56,585 bases of DNA from NCBI GenBank assembly GCA_022568135.1, contig JADFFQ010000010.1, forward strand, positions 1 through 56,585. Reading direction: 5' to 3'. Position numbers and translations under genes: made by a program. The DNA comes from Planctomycetota bacterium (lineage in GTDB: Bacteria > Planctomycetota > Phycisphaerae > Phycisphaerales > SM1A02). The notes below the pieces were generated by a model. The model worked only from the letters and a program-made list of their open reading frames with translations. It searched no databases and was not told the origin of the DNA. Position 1 is the first letter of the stretch. Each line of letters starts with the position of its first letter. Shown here piece by piece: positions 1 to 9,772 of the stretch.

Positions 1-83
1 CGGCATCTGATGCGCTGGAATCCGTGATCCCCGCCGATCTGTGGACCCTGCCGACCTACGGTGAGATGTTGTTTCTCAGGTAG
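1..83 (+). CDS. C-terminal end of a probable type III glutamine synthetase (partial)
   Basis: An open frame enters from the left edge in frame 3 and stops at TAG 81-83. The visible 26 residues end in DLWTLPTYGEMLFLR. A tail of the form LWPLPxYxEMLF is, from memory, typical of the C-terminus of type III (GlnN-type) glutamine synthetases, which make glutamine from glutamate, ammonia and ATP in the cytoplasm. Only the last residues are visible, so no catalytic motif can be checked. The gene points the same way as trigger factor downstream, with a 160-base gap that holds a hairpin and a possible promoter. The identity rests on one short motif. Confidence 0.5.
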   Translation, partial: ASDALESVIPADLWTLPTYGEMLFLR

Positions 84-145
84 GGCGACTTCTGGATCAC
101 CACCGCCCCCGTAGATGCATGCGGGGCCATCAACTGATATCCCGG

Positions 146-165
146 CCCCGGATGAGTATCCGGGG
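146..165. repeat. GC-rich hairpin between glutamine synthetase end and tig
   Basis: CCCCGGAT, a four-base loop GAGT, then ATCCGGGG form a perfect 8-bp stem. Read on the minus strand the element begins TAGCCCCCGGAT, which matches the TAGCC-bounded palindromes at 8487, 30132, 47329 and 52628. It could end the upstream transcript, although no T-run follows. Confidence 0.5.
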
Positions 166-177
166 GCTACCCGTGCT

Positions 178-205
178 TTGTTGGGCCGCGTCGCTGTGGT
201 ATCGT
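178..205 (+). promoter_or_regulatory. possible sigma70-type promoter for tig
   Basis: TTGTTG (178-183), a 16-base spacer and TATCGT (200-205) lie about 40 bases upstream of the preferred tig start at 244. Both hexamers are imperfect, but the 16-base spacing matches the better promoter candidates for clpX, rpmB and tRNA-Gly in this window. Confidence 0.3.
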
Positions 206-243
206 ACTGCGCCCCGACGGCATTGAATGCGGAGAACTGCTCG

Positions 244-1752
244 ATGGCGGACGCCACCTCAACCACTCCCCAACCCGCTGGTAAGACCACCAACAAGGTC
301 GAGATCGAGAATGTCGGTCCAGCAACGAAGCGGTTGACGATCACCATCCCCAGCGAGGCCATCGCCCAGAAGCTCGAAGAGTCGCTTGGCACTATGGCTA
401 CCGAGACCTCCATTCCCGGCTTTCGCCGCGGCAAGGTCCCTCGGCGGTTGCTGGAGAAGCGATTCGGCACAGCGATGCGCAATGAAACGAAGAACAAACT
501 CATCGCGGACGCCTACGCCAAGGCAATCGAAGAACACCATGTTGAGCCCGTCGGCGAGCCCGAACCGGCCGAACCCCCAGACAAACTGCAAATCGAAGAG
601 GGCAAGCCGCTTACCTTCGTGTTTGATGTCGAGGTCGTTCCGGAATTCGACCTGCCGCCGCTCGATGGGATCGAGATCGCCAAACCCATACTGGAGATCA
701 CCGAGGAGCACATCGAAACCGAGCTCACGCGGCAGTTGCAGCAGCTCGGTACGCCCAAGCGGATTGAAGGCGATTTCCAGCCGGGCGATCGGCTCTTCGC
801 GCACGTGGTGGTCACCAAGAACGACGAGAAGGAACCATTCTTCCAGGAGGACCAGGCGGTTATCATCTTCCCGGGGACGGGAGAGGGTGGTCGCGGCCCG
901 GTGCTCGGCCTCATGGTCGAGAAGCTCCAAGGCCTGCTCAAGGACAAACGGGTCGGCGATACGATCATCATCGAGACGATCGGTCCCGAGGCTCACGAGC
1001 GAGACGACCTCCGTGGCGCAAAGCTGACGATGACGCTGCGGCTGACCGCTGCCGAACGCACAGAGCCGGCAACTGCCCAGCGGTTGATTGAGGTGTACGG
1101 CCTTGGCAGCGAAGAGAATCTGCGCGAGCAGATCAGGCTGACGTTGCAACAGCGACGTGATCAGGAACAAGTCACCATCATGCGTGAGCAGGTCTACGAC
1201 TATCTGCTGGGCGGCGTGGACTTTGAGCTTCCCGAGAAGCTTTCGGCCGCTCAAGTCGCCCGCAGCCTTGAGGGCCACCGCATTGAGCTGTTGTACCGCG
1301 GCCTGACCCCCGATGAGGTCGAAGGCCGCCTCGCCGAAATTCGTGCCGAATCCGAGGCTCAAGCTCGTGATCGCCTCAAGCTTGCCTTCCTTCTTCGCCG
1401 GTTAGCTGGTCAGTTCAACATCGAGGTATCGCAGCAGGAAATCAACGGACGCCTCGCCGCAATCGCCATCCATCGCGGCCAGCGGCCGGACCAGCTTCGA
1501 TCCGAGCTGGCGCGAACCGGTCGTTTGGGCGAAGTAGCCCGCGTGCTACGCGAACACAAGGCCGCTGACCGTGTGATCGCACAGGCCACCGTGAAGGAGA
1601 TCTCCGCTGACGAGTGGGCTGAATCGCGCCCTGGAAAGGCCACGCCGGCCAAACCTGCTGCGGAAAAGAAGCAGAAGACCACGAAGACCGCTAGAAAGCC
1701 TGCGGAGTCAGGGACCGCGCCCCGCAAGAAGACAACCCGCGCAAAAAAGTAG
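244..1752 (+). CDS. tig: trigger factor (ribosome-associated chaperone)
   Basis: Trigger factor binds the ribosome exit tunnel and shields nascent chains. The ribosome-docking signature GFRRGKVP lies at about residues 59-66 of the 502-residue product. The central region (about 170-270) sits where the FKBP-type PPIase domain belongs but is divergent, with no convincing FKBP catalytic pattern. A long helical C-terminal arm follows, and then a Lys/Ala/Pro-rich tail of about 40 residues that is not normal for the family and looks unstructured. ATG 244 is preferred over an in-frame ATG at 115 because homology begins here and GGAGAA precedes it. The usual tig-clpP-clpX order is broken: a small membrane protein replaces clpP before clpX. 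Confidence 0.93.
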   Translation: MADATSTTPQPAGKTTNKVEIENVGPATKRLTITIPSEAIAQKLEESLGTMATETSIPGFRRGKVPRRLLEKRFGTAMRNETKNKLIADAYAKAIEEHHVEPVGEPEPAEPPDKLQIEEGKPLTFVFDVEVVPEFDLPPLDGIEIAKPILEITEEHIETELTRQLQQLGTPKRIEGDFQPGDRLFAHVVVTKNDEKEPFFQEDQAVIIFPGTGEGGRGPVLGLMVEKLQGLLKDKRVGDTIIIETIGPEAHERDDLRGAKLTMTLRLTAAERTEPATAQRLIEVYGLGSEENLREQIRLTLQQRRDQEQVTIMREQVYDYLLGGVDFELPEKLSAAQVARSLEGHRIELLYRGLTPDEVEGRLAEIRAESEAQARDRLKLAFLLRRLAGQFNIEVSQQEINGRLAAIAIHRGQRPDQLRSELARTGRLGEVARVLREHKAADRVIAQATVKEISADEWAESRPGKATPAKPAAEKKQKTTKTARKPAESGTAPRKKTTRAKK

Positions 1753-1799
1753 CCGCGACCGCCGCGCAGCAGGGTGCCCGCAGCCGTTACAGTGTCCCT

Positions 1800-2129
1800 A
1801 TGCGCGTGGGCCTTTCCCTCAGCAGCACCGGCGATCCGCGCCATGCCAACCTCCTGTCAGAGATCTTTCCATGGCTGGTTGCGCTGCTGGTGTTGGTGTG
1901 TCTCGGCGCGGTAGCAATCTACGCGGTGCGGCGATCCCTGCACCGCCGGGGGCCGCAGTCTGCGGATGGATTCACGCTCCAGCAGCTTCGCGACCTCCAC
2001 GCGGCCGGCCAACTGACGGACCAGGAGTTCGAGCGCGCCAAGGCCGCGATAATCGGACGTTTCGTGGAGCCGAACACCGGCGAGGAGCAGATCGGACCTG
2101 ACCACCGAGACGCCGATTCGGCACACTAA
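1800..2129 (+). CDS. small membrane protein with C-terminal SHOCT-like domain
   Basis: The protein has 109 residues, with one membrane segment at about residues 24-45 (WLVALLVLVCLGAVAIYAV) followed by basic residues. A C-terminal stretch, LQQLRDLHAAGQLTDQEFE, fits the SHOCT (short C-terminal) domain pattern of leucine-rich helix, GxLTxxEFE and AK. SHOCT domains often form the tail of small membrane proteins and are thought to mediate oligomerisation, but no enzymatic role is known. The gene lies 47 bases after tig in the same direction, possibly co-transcribed with it, and occupies the place where clpP is commonly found. The precise function is unknown. Confidence 0.7.
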   Translation: MRVGLSLSSTGDPRHANLLSEIFPWLVALLVLVCLGAVAIYAVRRSLHRRGPQSADGFTLQQLRDLHAAGQLTDQEFERAKAAIIGRFVEPNTGEEQIGPDHRDADSAH

Positions 2130-2211
2130 GAGGGCCGGCGAGCCCGAGGCATTCTATCGAGAATGGGTTATCTGTGCATCGAATGGTGATTCACAGTGGA
2201 ACCTTTAGACG

Positions 2212-2239
2212 TTGTGGATGAAGCCCGATACACTATGCT
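2212..2239 (+). promoter_or_regulatory. probable sigma70-type promoter for clpX
   Basis: TTGTGG (2212-2217), a 16-base spacer and TATGCT (2234-2239) precede the preferred clpX start by about 60 bases. The position also argues against the in-frame ATG at 2212, which would lie inside the promoter. Confidence 0.45.
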
Positions 2240-2301
2240 GGAGACCAGCACACCCCGGCCGGGTGCGATGTGCGATTGTTCCGTCACATCTTGAGGAAGA
2301 T

Positions 2302-3741
<1,440 letters not shown>

Positions 3742-3838
3742 CGGGCCGCCGCCGCGCGTGTGGGGCTATCTGCCAACGCCCACAGTTCCAATCCAGGGGT
3801 TGCTGCGGTCTGAGGTGCTTCCGCTTTGTCGGCTCGCC

Positions 3839-3866
3839 TTGCCTTTGGACCCGCCATTCCTATACT
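3839..3866 (+). promoter_or_regulatory. probable promoter for rpmB
   Basis: TTGCCT (3839-3844), a 16-base spacer and TATACT (3861-3866) lie 40 bases before the rpmB start. The same -35 hexamer and spacing recur upstream of tRNA-Gly at 31389-31416. Confidence 0.45.
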
Positions 3867-3906
3867 GCTGGGCTCGAATTGATTCTCGTATTCGGACCGA
3901 CTCGCC

Positions 3907-4191
3907 ATGCCTCGCGTCTGCTCAATCACAGGCGTCCGAACCGCCAAAGGCAACAAGGTTCGTCATCGCGGACGGGCCAAGTACCTCGGCGGCGTCGGCA
4001 CCAAGATCACCTCCTGCACCCGACGTTCGTTCAAGCCGAATCTCCAGAGGGTCAATGCCCTGGTTGACGGCACACCAAAGAGGATCACCGTCTCGACACG
4101 CGTCCTGCGCCAGGGGCTCGTGGTCAAGCCGCTGAAACGCAAATACGGCTACACCCGGCAGCAAAAGAAGGACTCGCGGTCAGGGGAATGA
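3907..4191 (+). CDS. rpmB: 50S ribosomal protein L28
   Basis: The 94-residue basic protein begins [20 protein letters not shown], which matches the L28 family start (VCxxTGxxxxxGNxxSH). The central [20 protein letters not shown] and late [16 protein letters not shown] blocks are also family-like. L28 is a structural protein of the large ribosomal subunit. It is somewhat longer than the roughly 78 residues of the enterobacterial protein because of a basic C-terminal tail. It appears to be a single-gene unit with its own promoter and a hairpin downstream. A start further upstream is unlikely because homology begins at this Met. Confidence 0.93.
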   Translation: MPRVCSITGVRTAKGNKVRHRGRAKYLGGVGTKITSCTRRSFKPNLQRVNALVDGTPKRITVSTRVLRQGLVVKPLKRKYGYTRQQKKDSRSGE

Positions 4192-4269
4192 TTCGCAGTG
4201 TTGCGCATCGAACCACCGGCCCGACACGGGCCGGCTCGCCCGGACGTGCATGAGCAAGCTCACAGCGAA

Positions 4270-4288
4270 CCGGGTTCTGTGAACCCGG
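4270..4288. terminator. hairpin downstream of rpmB
   Basis: CCGGGTTC, loop TGT and GAACCCGG make a perfect 8-bp stem about 80 bases after the rpmB stop. No T-run follows, so termination is only a likely role. Confidence 0.4.
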
Positions 4289-4342
4289 CCGACCCCCGCA
4301 TACCCCACGCTCTCGCCTCCCAACGAAAACGAAGAGAAAGCC

Positions 4343-4360
4343 CAGGGAAACCGTTCCCTG
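4343..4360 (-). terminator. hairpin terminator of the PEP-CTERM gene
   Basis: CAGGGAA, loop ACCG and TTCCCTG lie 33 bases beyond the stop of the minus-strand gene at 4393, followed on the minus strand by GGGCTTTCTCTTC. The core resembles the stronger AGCCCAGGGAAAG palindrome at 38338-38367. Confidence 0.45.
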
Positions 4361-4392
4361 CAACTTTCCCCCTCCAAGAACATGGCAAATCT

Positions 4393-4965
4393 TCATCGGC
4401 GTCTGCGTCGTGGCAAGAGCCCGGCCAAGGCAAGCAGCCAAATTGCGCCCGGCGCCGGGACGCCAAAGTGCAAGTCGTCGATCTCCGCTTCCAAGCCAGG
4501 GGCAGGCTCTGCTACCACCGCCGCGTTGAACAAGTCGCTCGAAATCAGCCCGAAGAAGAAACCTGTGCCGCCGCCTCCGGCGATGCTGCTCGTGTAGAAA
4601 AGGCGGCCGCCGCTGAACAGCTCAATGCTCAGCAACCCGGGGAAGTCCACACCGATCCAGGCCTGGGGCGTGTCGAACGCGACGCTGATGTCACCGTTGC
4701 CATCCAGCCCAACGCCGTCGTTTATGAAGGAACCGGCGAAGGCAATGCTGTCGTTGCCGTCGGTGAACAGGATGCCGAGGTCAGCGTACTGGTCGGTGAT
4801 GAATGTCCCGTCCGGAAAGCCGGTAAACGGAATCGTCTCGAAGGAACCTACAGCCTCTACCCAGGCCGATTTCTCGAAAAATTCAACCACCCCTGCTTCG
4901 GTGGCGTTGACCGCCCACCCAACCATGCTGGCGAGGAGGAATACAGCCGTATGTGGCAAGCGCAT
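4393..4965 (-). CDS. exported protein with PEP-CTERM-like sorting signal
   Basis: The protein has 190 residues with an N-terminal signal peptide (MRLPHTAVFLLASMVGWAVNA, cleavage probably near residue 23). Its C-terminus is VPAPGAIWLLALAGLLPRRRRR: a VPxPG motif, a hydrophobic helix and an arginine cluster. This is the tripartite layout of PEP-CTERM-type signals, which target proteins to an exosortase-like sorting route. The body is rich in F, G and D (LGILFTDGNDSI, AWIGVDFPG) and resembles the beta-sandwich folds of environmental PEP-CTERM proteins. No catalytic motif is visible. AGAGAAGAG precedes the start on the minus strand. It stands alone, flanked by rpmB (opposite strand) and a GGDEF gene. 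Confidence 0.75.
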   Translation of the reverse strand: MRLPHTAVFLLASMVGWAVNATEAGVVEFFEKSAWVEAVGSFETIPFTGFPDGTFITDQYADLGILFTDGNDSIAFAGSFINDGVGLDGNGDISVAFDTPQAWIGVDFPGLLSIELFSGGRLFYTSSIAGGGGTGFFFGLISSDLFNAAVVAEPAPGLEAEIDDLHFGVPAPGAIWLLALAGLLPRRRRR

Positions 4966-5242
4966 GGCTCTTCTCTCTTCTTCTGGTCACTCCTGGGCCA
5001 AGGCCCCGGCGGTCAGCAATGGGCCCCGCCGACGTGCGTAACCTACCTCAAGAAGCTGGTATTGCAAGGGATAAATGGCGAGAATAGGCAGACTGTGCAG
5101 GGCCCGCCCCTCCGGATAACTTCGGCGATGAGACTCAGAGCCGGCCTGTCCTGGGGCCGGTGTCGTCGGCGGACCTCAATGATCCGATGACGACCGCGGC
5201 ACTCAACAGCACCGGGCCGAGTAGAAGGACTCACTGGAGTAT

Positions 5243-5851
5243 TCAGCCGGATGCAGTGCAATGCGGGGTCGGGCACCGATCCGCTGACAGCGAGGCGAAG
5301 ACGCCGGCAGTCCCGCGAAGCATGATCCGCTGGTTCGGCGCCGACTTGGCCGCGTACATGGCTTGATCGGCGTGGCGGATCAGTTGCTCGGCGTTGACCG
5401 GCCGGCTCAGATCGATGTGCGAGATCCCGATTGAGATTCCGAGTCGAGGCTCGCCTGGGGGCGCGGCGCGGTTGGCGCAGTCATGTTCGCGGAGGATACG
5501 CTCGGCCACGCGGACCGCTTCGTGAGCGTTCGTCTCGGGCATGAGCACGCAGAACTCATCACCGCCATACCGAGCAGGCACATCCACCTGGCGACAATTC
5601 GCCTGGATGAGCCTGCCGGTCCGGCGGAGGACCTCGTCGCCGCCCAGATGGCCGATCGTGTCGTTGGTTGCCTTGAAGCCGTCAAGGTCGATCATCATGA
5701 AGGCCAGCGGTCGATCGTTGCGCACGGCTTCGGCCCAGGCGCGTTGGAGCATTTCGTTGAGCCAGCGCCGGTTGCCCAGCCCGGTCAAATCGTCGGTGCG
5801 GACCAACGTTTCGAGCCGATGGATCAGCGCTTCCAGGTGCCGGTTCTTCAC
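5243..5851 (-). CDS. GGDEF-domain diguanylate cyclase
   Basis: The protein is a single GGDEF domain with the intact active-site loop RYGGDEFCVLMP at about residues 94-105. DDLTGLGNRRWL near residue 20 and IDLDGFKATND at about 53-63 are the other conserved blocks. It would make cyclic di-GMP from two GTP. The usual allosteric I-site RxxD five residues before GGDEF is not obvious. The GTG at 5851 is the annotated start, but the frame stays open for 26 more codons to a TAG at 5930-5932. That extension encodes a coiled-coil-like stretch (CLAELEVKNRHLEALIHRLE), so the true start may be further upstream. No sensor domain is present. Confidence 0.85.
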   Translation of the reverse strand: MKNRHLEALIHRLETLVRTDDLTGLGNRRWLNEMLQRAWAEAVRNDRPLAFMMIDLDGFKATNDTIGHLGGDEVLRRTGRLIQANCRQVDVPARYGGDEFCVLMPETNAHEAVRVAERILREHDCANRAAPPGEPRLGISIGISHIDLSRPVNAEQLIRHADQAMYAAKSAPNQRIMLRGTAGVFASLSADRCPTPHCTASG

Positions 5852-5932
5852 CTCCAGCTCAGCCAGGCATCGGCGCAGATCGCGATCGGGGCGCTGCGGC
5901 CAAACGTACTTTCGGGTCGAGGATCGAATCTA

Positions 5933-6284
5933 ATTGCCTCCACGGAAAGAGCTGAATCGTCTCTGCTTCAACGTTGGACCGTCCGGCTCCCGGGTCAGGC
6001 GTGCGGGACTATCGGTCGGGAACCTGCTTTAGCATCGATTAGGACTCCGTCTCCGACAAGTCCCAACCCGCAAGATCGCCCGGTTTTGCTTGCCCAGCCG
6101 GAATAACCCGCCCATCCACACTGCCGATAATCGGGCCTCGCCGGAATCATCTCCGAATGACGCTCGGCCCGGGAAGTTGCCTGCTCTGGCGACGGCCGCG
6201 ACAACGCGCCGACCGTCGCCTTGACAATCGTTCGGTCGTTCACTGCGATGCTCAGAGGCTTGAGGCTTGAGGCGGTCGGGCGTG
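5933..6284. other. non-coding stretch upstream of the GGDEF gene
   Basis: No convincing gene is seen here; the short open frames lack family-like sequence. The right end (6255-6274) holds GAGGCTT-type short tandem repeats just beyond the rseP stop. The stretch presumably carries the promoter of the GGDEF gene, but I cannot point to one. Confidence 0.4.
6255..6274. repeat. heptamer repeat downstream of rseP
   Basis: GAGGCTT occurs twice and is followed by GAGGCGG. Read on the minus strand the unit is AAGCCTC, close to the GCCTY octamer arrays at 19296, 31315 and 49616. Confidence 0.5.
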
Positions 6285-8432
6285 TCAGCTCAGCAGTCTC
6301 GTCAGATCATTCCAGGTCACGACCAACAGCACTGTCGCGATGAAGGCCAGCCCGACGATGGTGGCCGCATTCTGGAAAGCCGGTGACGGCGCGCGCCCTT
6401 TCAGCTTCTCGTAGACCAGAAACAGGAAGAGCCCGCCGTCAACAATCGGGATCGGCAGAAAGTTGATCACGGCCAGATTTACACTGATGATGGCCAGGAA
6501 GAAGATCAGGTAGGTGAAACCGCGATCGGCGATCCGCGCGCCGATGTGGACGATACCCACGGGCCCGTGAAGCTGCTCCACGCCAATGCTGCCGCGCAGC
6601 AGCCGGTCAAGGGTCAGGTAGGTCATCACGATGAACTTGTGGGTCTGCGTAAAGCCCATGATGACGGCCCGCACAGGATTGCTGCCGGCACTGAGCGTGG
6701 TATAGATCGGCTCGAAGGCAGAGCCCGGCAGCTCGCTTCGCCACGAAAGGTCGTGCAGCGCCGCGACCTGCTTGGCGGCGAGCACCAGGTCAATGGTCTC
6801 GCGCTCGGCGTTGGGCGTCGGATGCGTAATCGTCAAGGTCACGGTTGCTGTGGCCCCGCTGTCCAATGCCGATCGGGTTTCAGTACGCAGCGCCTGACGA
6901 AACGACGCCCAATCCGAGACGGGCGTGTCATTGACAGCATCGATACGGGTGCGGCCGAACAAGAACCAGTCGGCCACGGGCGTGGGCTGGACGGTCGTTT
7001 GGCCGTCAGGCCCGGGCGCGGTGCGCAGCCGATCGATCGGCTGGGCAATCAGCGGAAGCTCCCATGCCCAGTCGATGACGATGTTGAGTTTACCCTTACG
7101 GTCAACGCGGGCCCGCACGGGCAGCCGGGCACCGTCGCGCAGGAGCAGCAGGTCAATCTTGCCGCTCTTGTGGGTGGCGAGCTCGGCCTTGAGGCCGGCC
7201 ATGCGAGGCCCGTCCACCGCCCCGGCGCGCAGGATGACATCGCCCGGCTCAAGAACCTTCTGGTTGGGTTTGTTGCGACCACCGACGACTGCAACGATCT
7301 TCACCAACGGGGTCAGGCCGAAAAGGCCGGTTTCGATATTCTGCTCGACGCCGGGTATCGCCGTGGCGTAGCGAAGGATCTGGAAAATGGGGGTCACGTC
7401 AACATCGGTGCGGACCAGGGCTTGATCAACAAATTCGTGGCCATCGCCCGAGGCGGTCCACGCCGTCGGCACCGGCCGGCCGCCGGACTGCCGAACGACT
7501 TCCTGAAACTGTTCGTAAGTTTCGATTCGTTGCCCGCCGGCCGAGACGAGGCGCATCCCCGGGCGAACGCCGGCGTCGATCAGTCCGAGCTCGGCCAGCA
7601 TTTCAGTCAGCCGTCCGTCGTCGTCTGCCAACAACGTAGTCGATCGCGCAGGATAAACGCCGATGCCCAGAAGCCCGGTGCCCGGGTCCTTCTCTGGGGT
7701 CAGCAGGAACTCCAGCGGCGCGCTCGCGCCGGCGCGCTGCACCGTGAACTTCAGTGACTGCCCGGGCTTCGCCATAGCAGCGGCGATGCGGATGTCGGCG
7801 AACGTTTCGACGGGCCTGCCCTCGATGTAGGTGATGCGGTCACCAGGCTGCAAGCCGATGCTCTCAGCGCCCGGGTCCGTGGCGTCGATGGCGGCGGTGG
7901 TGCCCGCGGGCATCGACCTTGCAACCTCGCCAACCACGGGCGCCTCGGACCGTACACCGATCATGAACGCCACGATGAACAGGCCAACCGCCAGCAGGAC
8001 GTTGGCCACCACGCCGGCGGAGACGACCACCATGCGCTTGCCTATCGGGCAGACGTTGTAGCTGCGGGGGTCGGCCGAGACGGCATTGGGGTTGATGTCT
8101 TCCTGGCCGAGCATCTTCACGAAGCCGCCGATCGGCAGCCAGCGCAACGAGTATTCGGTTTCGCCGAGCCCGTAGCGGGCCAGTTCCTCTCCGCCTAGAT
8201 CATCGGGCGCTTTACCCGTCTTGGCCACGACGCGGCCGCGCGTCGAGCCCCATACCAGACCAATGCCCCTTCGCCAGGAGATGATCGCCCGGCCCATTCC
8301 GATTGCGAAGACCTCGGTGCGAATCCCCGCCCACTTGGCCGCCAGGAAATGGCCGAGCTCGTGCACGAAGATCAAGACCCCGAATCCGAAGATGATCAGC
8401 AGCAGGTTGGTGGTGGTGTTAAGTAGATTCAT
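6285..8432 (-). CDS. rseP: RseP-like site-2 intramembrane zinc protease with internal PDZ domains
   Basis: This is an M50-family protease that cuts membrane-bound substrates such as anti-sigma factors or signal-peptide remnants. The zinc site HELGH lies at residues 24-28 in the first membrane helix, and the second catalytic motif NFLPIPIVDGG is near the C-terminus. Between them lies a very long periplasmic region with PDZ-like blocks (IGLQPGDRITYIEGRPV, GVRPGMRLVSAGGQRI, LEPGDVILRAG). The protein has 715 residues against about 450 for E. coli RseP, and the extra length is in the PDZ part. It is the last gene of a probable rne-dxr-rseP operon, 74 bases after dxr, with a hairpin in the gap. Which substrate it cuts here is unknown. 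Confidence 0.9.
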   Translation of the reverse strand: MNLLNTTTNLLLIIFGFGVLIFVHELGHFLAAKWAGIRTEVFAIGMGRAIISWRRGIGLVWGSTRGRVVAKTGKAPDDLGGEELARYGLGETEYSLRWLPIGGFVKMLGQEDINPNAVSADPRSYNVCPIGKRMVVVSAGVVANVLLAVGLFIVAFMIGVRSEAPVVGEVARSMPAGTTAAIDATDPGAESIGLQPGDRITYIEGRPVETFADIRIAAAMAKPGQSLKFTVQRAGASAPLEFLLTPEKDPGTGLLGIGVYPARSTTLLADDDGRLTEMLAELGLIDAGVRPGMRLVSAGGQRIETYEQFQEVVRQSGGRPVPTAWTASGDGHEFVDQALVRTDVDVTPIFQILRYATAIPGVEQNIETGLFGLTPLVKIVAVVGGRNKPNQKVLEPGDVILRAGAVDGPRMAGLKAELATHKSGKIDLLLLRDGARLPVRARVDRKGKLNIVIDWAWELPLIAQPIDRLRTAPGPDGQTTVQPTPVADWFLFGRTRIDAVNDTPVSDWASFRQALRTETRSALDSGATATVTLTITHPTPNAERETIDLVLAAKQVAALHDLSWRSELPGSAFEPIYTTLSAGSNPVRAVIMGFTQTHKFIVMTYLTLDRLLRGSIGVEQLHGPVGIVHIGARIADRGFTYLIFFLAIISVNLAVINFLPIPIVDGGLFLFLVYEKLKGRAPSPAFQNAATIVGLAFIATVLLVVTWNDLTRLLS

Positions 8433-8486
8433 GTGATACCTGCTCGATCGAAAAGAAGCGCGCTTGCCAATACCCGTTGCGTCCGC

Positions 8487-8506
8487 CCGTCGCCTAGCGG
8501 CGACGG
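8487..8506. repeat. TAGCC-type palindrome fused to the dxr stop codon
   Basis: CCGTCGCC, loop TAGC and GGCGACGG form an 8-bp stem directly beside the dxr stop (TAG, 8509-8507 on the minus strand). The transcript therefore reads TAGCCGTCGCC and onward. It sits between dxr and rseP, so it may reduce downstream expression or stabilise the upstream mRNA. Confidence 0.55.
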
Positions 8507-9772
8507 CTAAACGTTGACACCGCCAAGATTGCTCGGGGCCGCCGAAGCGGGCGGACCGACCTGATCGGGCACCATGTTCGAGGTCCGCGCAACGCGGCGG
8601 TTGACTTCATCTCGGGCGGCTCGATCGGCGCGCCGCACGTCGTCGAGGCCCTCCAGCGGCCTTGGTTCAATCGCAGCCAGCGTCTCGCGGACCAACTCGG
8701 CGATCATCCCAAACGGAATCCTGCGATCCAGGAAGGCGGCGACGGCTGCTTCGTTGGCGGCGTTGAGGACGGCCCCCGCAGTGCCACCCGCCTCGATCAC
8801 CTGATACGCCAGACCCAGCGCCGGGAAACGCTCGTGATCCACCGGCTCAAAATCCAGGCGGCAAGCGTTAGCCCAATCCATCGTCGCCGCGCAGCCTTCC
8901 AGGCGATGCGGCCAGGTCAGAGCATATTGAATTGGGGTTCTCATGTCGGGTGGTCCAAGCTGGGCGATAACCGAGCCGTCCACGAACTCGACAAAGCTAT
9001 GGATGATCGACTGGGGATGGACGATCACCTCGATCCTCTCTACAGGGATGTCAAACAGCCAGTGAGCTTCGATTACCTCCAGGGCCTTGTTCATCAGTGA
9101 GGCGGAGTCAACGGTGACCTTCGGCCCCATGTCCCAGGTCGGATGATCGAGTGCCTGCTCGACGGTGGCGTGGTAGAGTCGTTCGCGGGTCCAGGTACGC
9201 AACGGACCGCCGGAAGCCGTGAGCACAAGGCGGGCGACTTCCTGGACGGATCGCCCAGCCGCAAGACATTGGAATATTGCACTGTGCTCAGAATCGATCG
9301 GCAGAAGGTTGATCCCTTTGCGACGCACCCTGGGCATCACCAGCGCTCCCGCCGCGACCAACGTCTCCTTATTTGCCAGCGCGAGGTCGCAACCGCGGTC
9401 AATGGCCGACAACGTGGCGGGCAGCCCGGCGGAGCCGACCATCGCCCCCAACACCAGGTCTCCTGGTTGGGCCACTGCGTCGATGAGCTGTACCGCTGCC
9501 TCTTCGCCGGCATAAACGTGGGGGATTGAGGCGAGCGCCGGTGCCTGGTCTGCGTCTGCGATCGCCACGTGCTTGACGTCAAACCGCCGAGCCTGCTGCC
9601 CCAAGAGTGCGGCATTGGAGCCGCCGGCCAGGCCGACAACGTCGAACCCGCCTGCGGCGGCCCCTGCGCAACGGCACAGATGCGCGACCACTTCCAGGGC
9701 ATTGCTCCCGATCGATCCGGTGGAGCCGAGAACGATCAGGCGGCGGCAGGCTGGTTGAGGCTGTCGAGTCAC
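8507..9772 (-). CDS. dxr: 1-deoxy-D-xylulose 5-phosphate reductoisomerase
   Basis: DXR catalyses the second step of the MEP route to isoprenoids, converting DXP to MEP with NADPH and a divalent metal. The NADPH loop GSTGSIG is at about residues 16-22. Further motifs are NKETLVAAG, the metal-ligand block LPIDSEHSAIFQ, the loop TASGGPLRTW, the DMGPKVTVDSASLMNKALE segment and HPQSIIHSFVEF. The length of 421 residues is normal for the family, with a slightly extended C-terminus. The start is GTG at 9772 and overlaps the rne/rng stop by four bases (GTGA), indicating translational coupling. The stop codon is the first triplet of a palindromic element. Confidence 0.95.
   Translation of the reverse strand: MTRQPQPACRRLIVLGSTGSIGSNALEVVAHLCRCAGAAAGGFDVVGLAGGSNAALLGQQARRFDVKHVAIADADQAPALASIPHVYAGEEAAVQLIDAVAQPGDLVLGAMVGSAGLPATLSAIDRGCDLALANKETLVAAGALVMPRVRRKGINLLPIDSEHSAIFQCLAAGRSVQEVARLVLTASGGPLRTWTRERLYHATVEQALDHPTWDMGPKVTVDSASLMNKALEVIEAHWLFDIPVERIEVIVHPQSIIHSFVEFVDGSVIAQLGPPDMRTPIQYALTWPHRLEGCAATMDWANACRLDFEPVDHERFPALGLAYQVIEAGGTAGAVLNAANEAAVAAFLDRRIPFGMIAELVRETLAAIEPRPLEGLDDVRRADRAARDEVNRRVARTSNMVPDQVGPPASAAPSNLGGVNV

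Noticed and set aside
115-243. A 43-residue N-terminal extension of trigger factor
   Set aside because: It covers a hairpin and a possible promoter and has no similarity to the family. The ATG at 244 has a ribosome-binding site.
4198-5190. A 330-residue plus-strand open frame over the PEP-CTERM gene
   Set aside because: It lies antisense to a gene with a clear signal peptide and sorting motif, shows no domain, and begins inside the rpmB downstream hairpin region.
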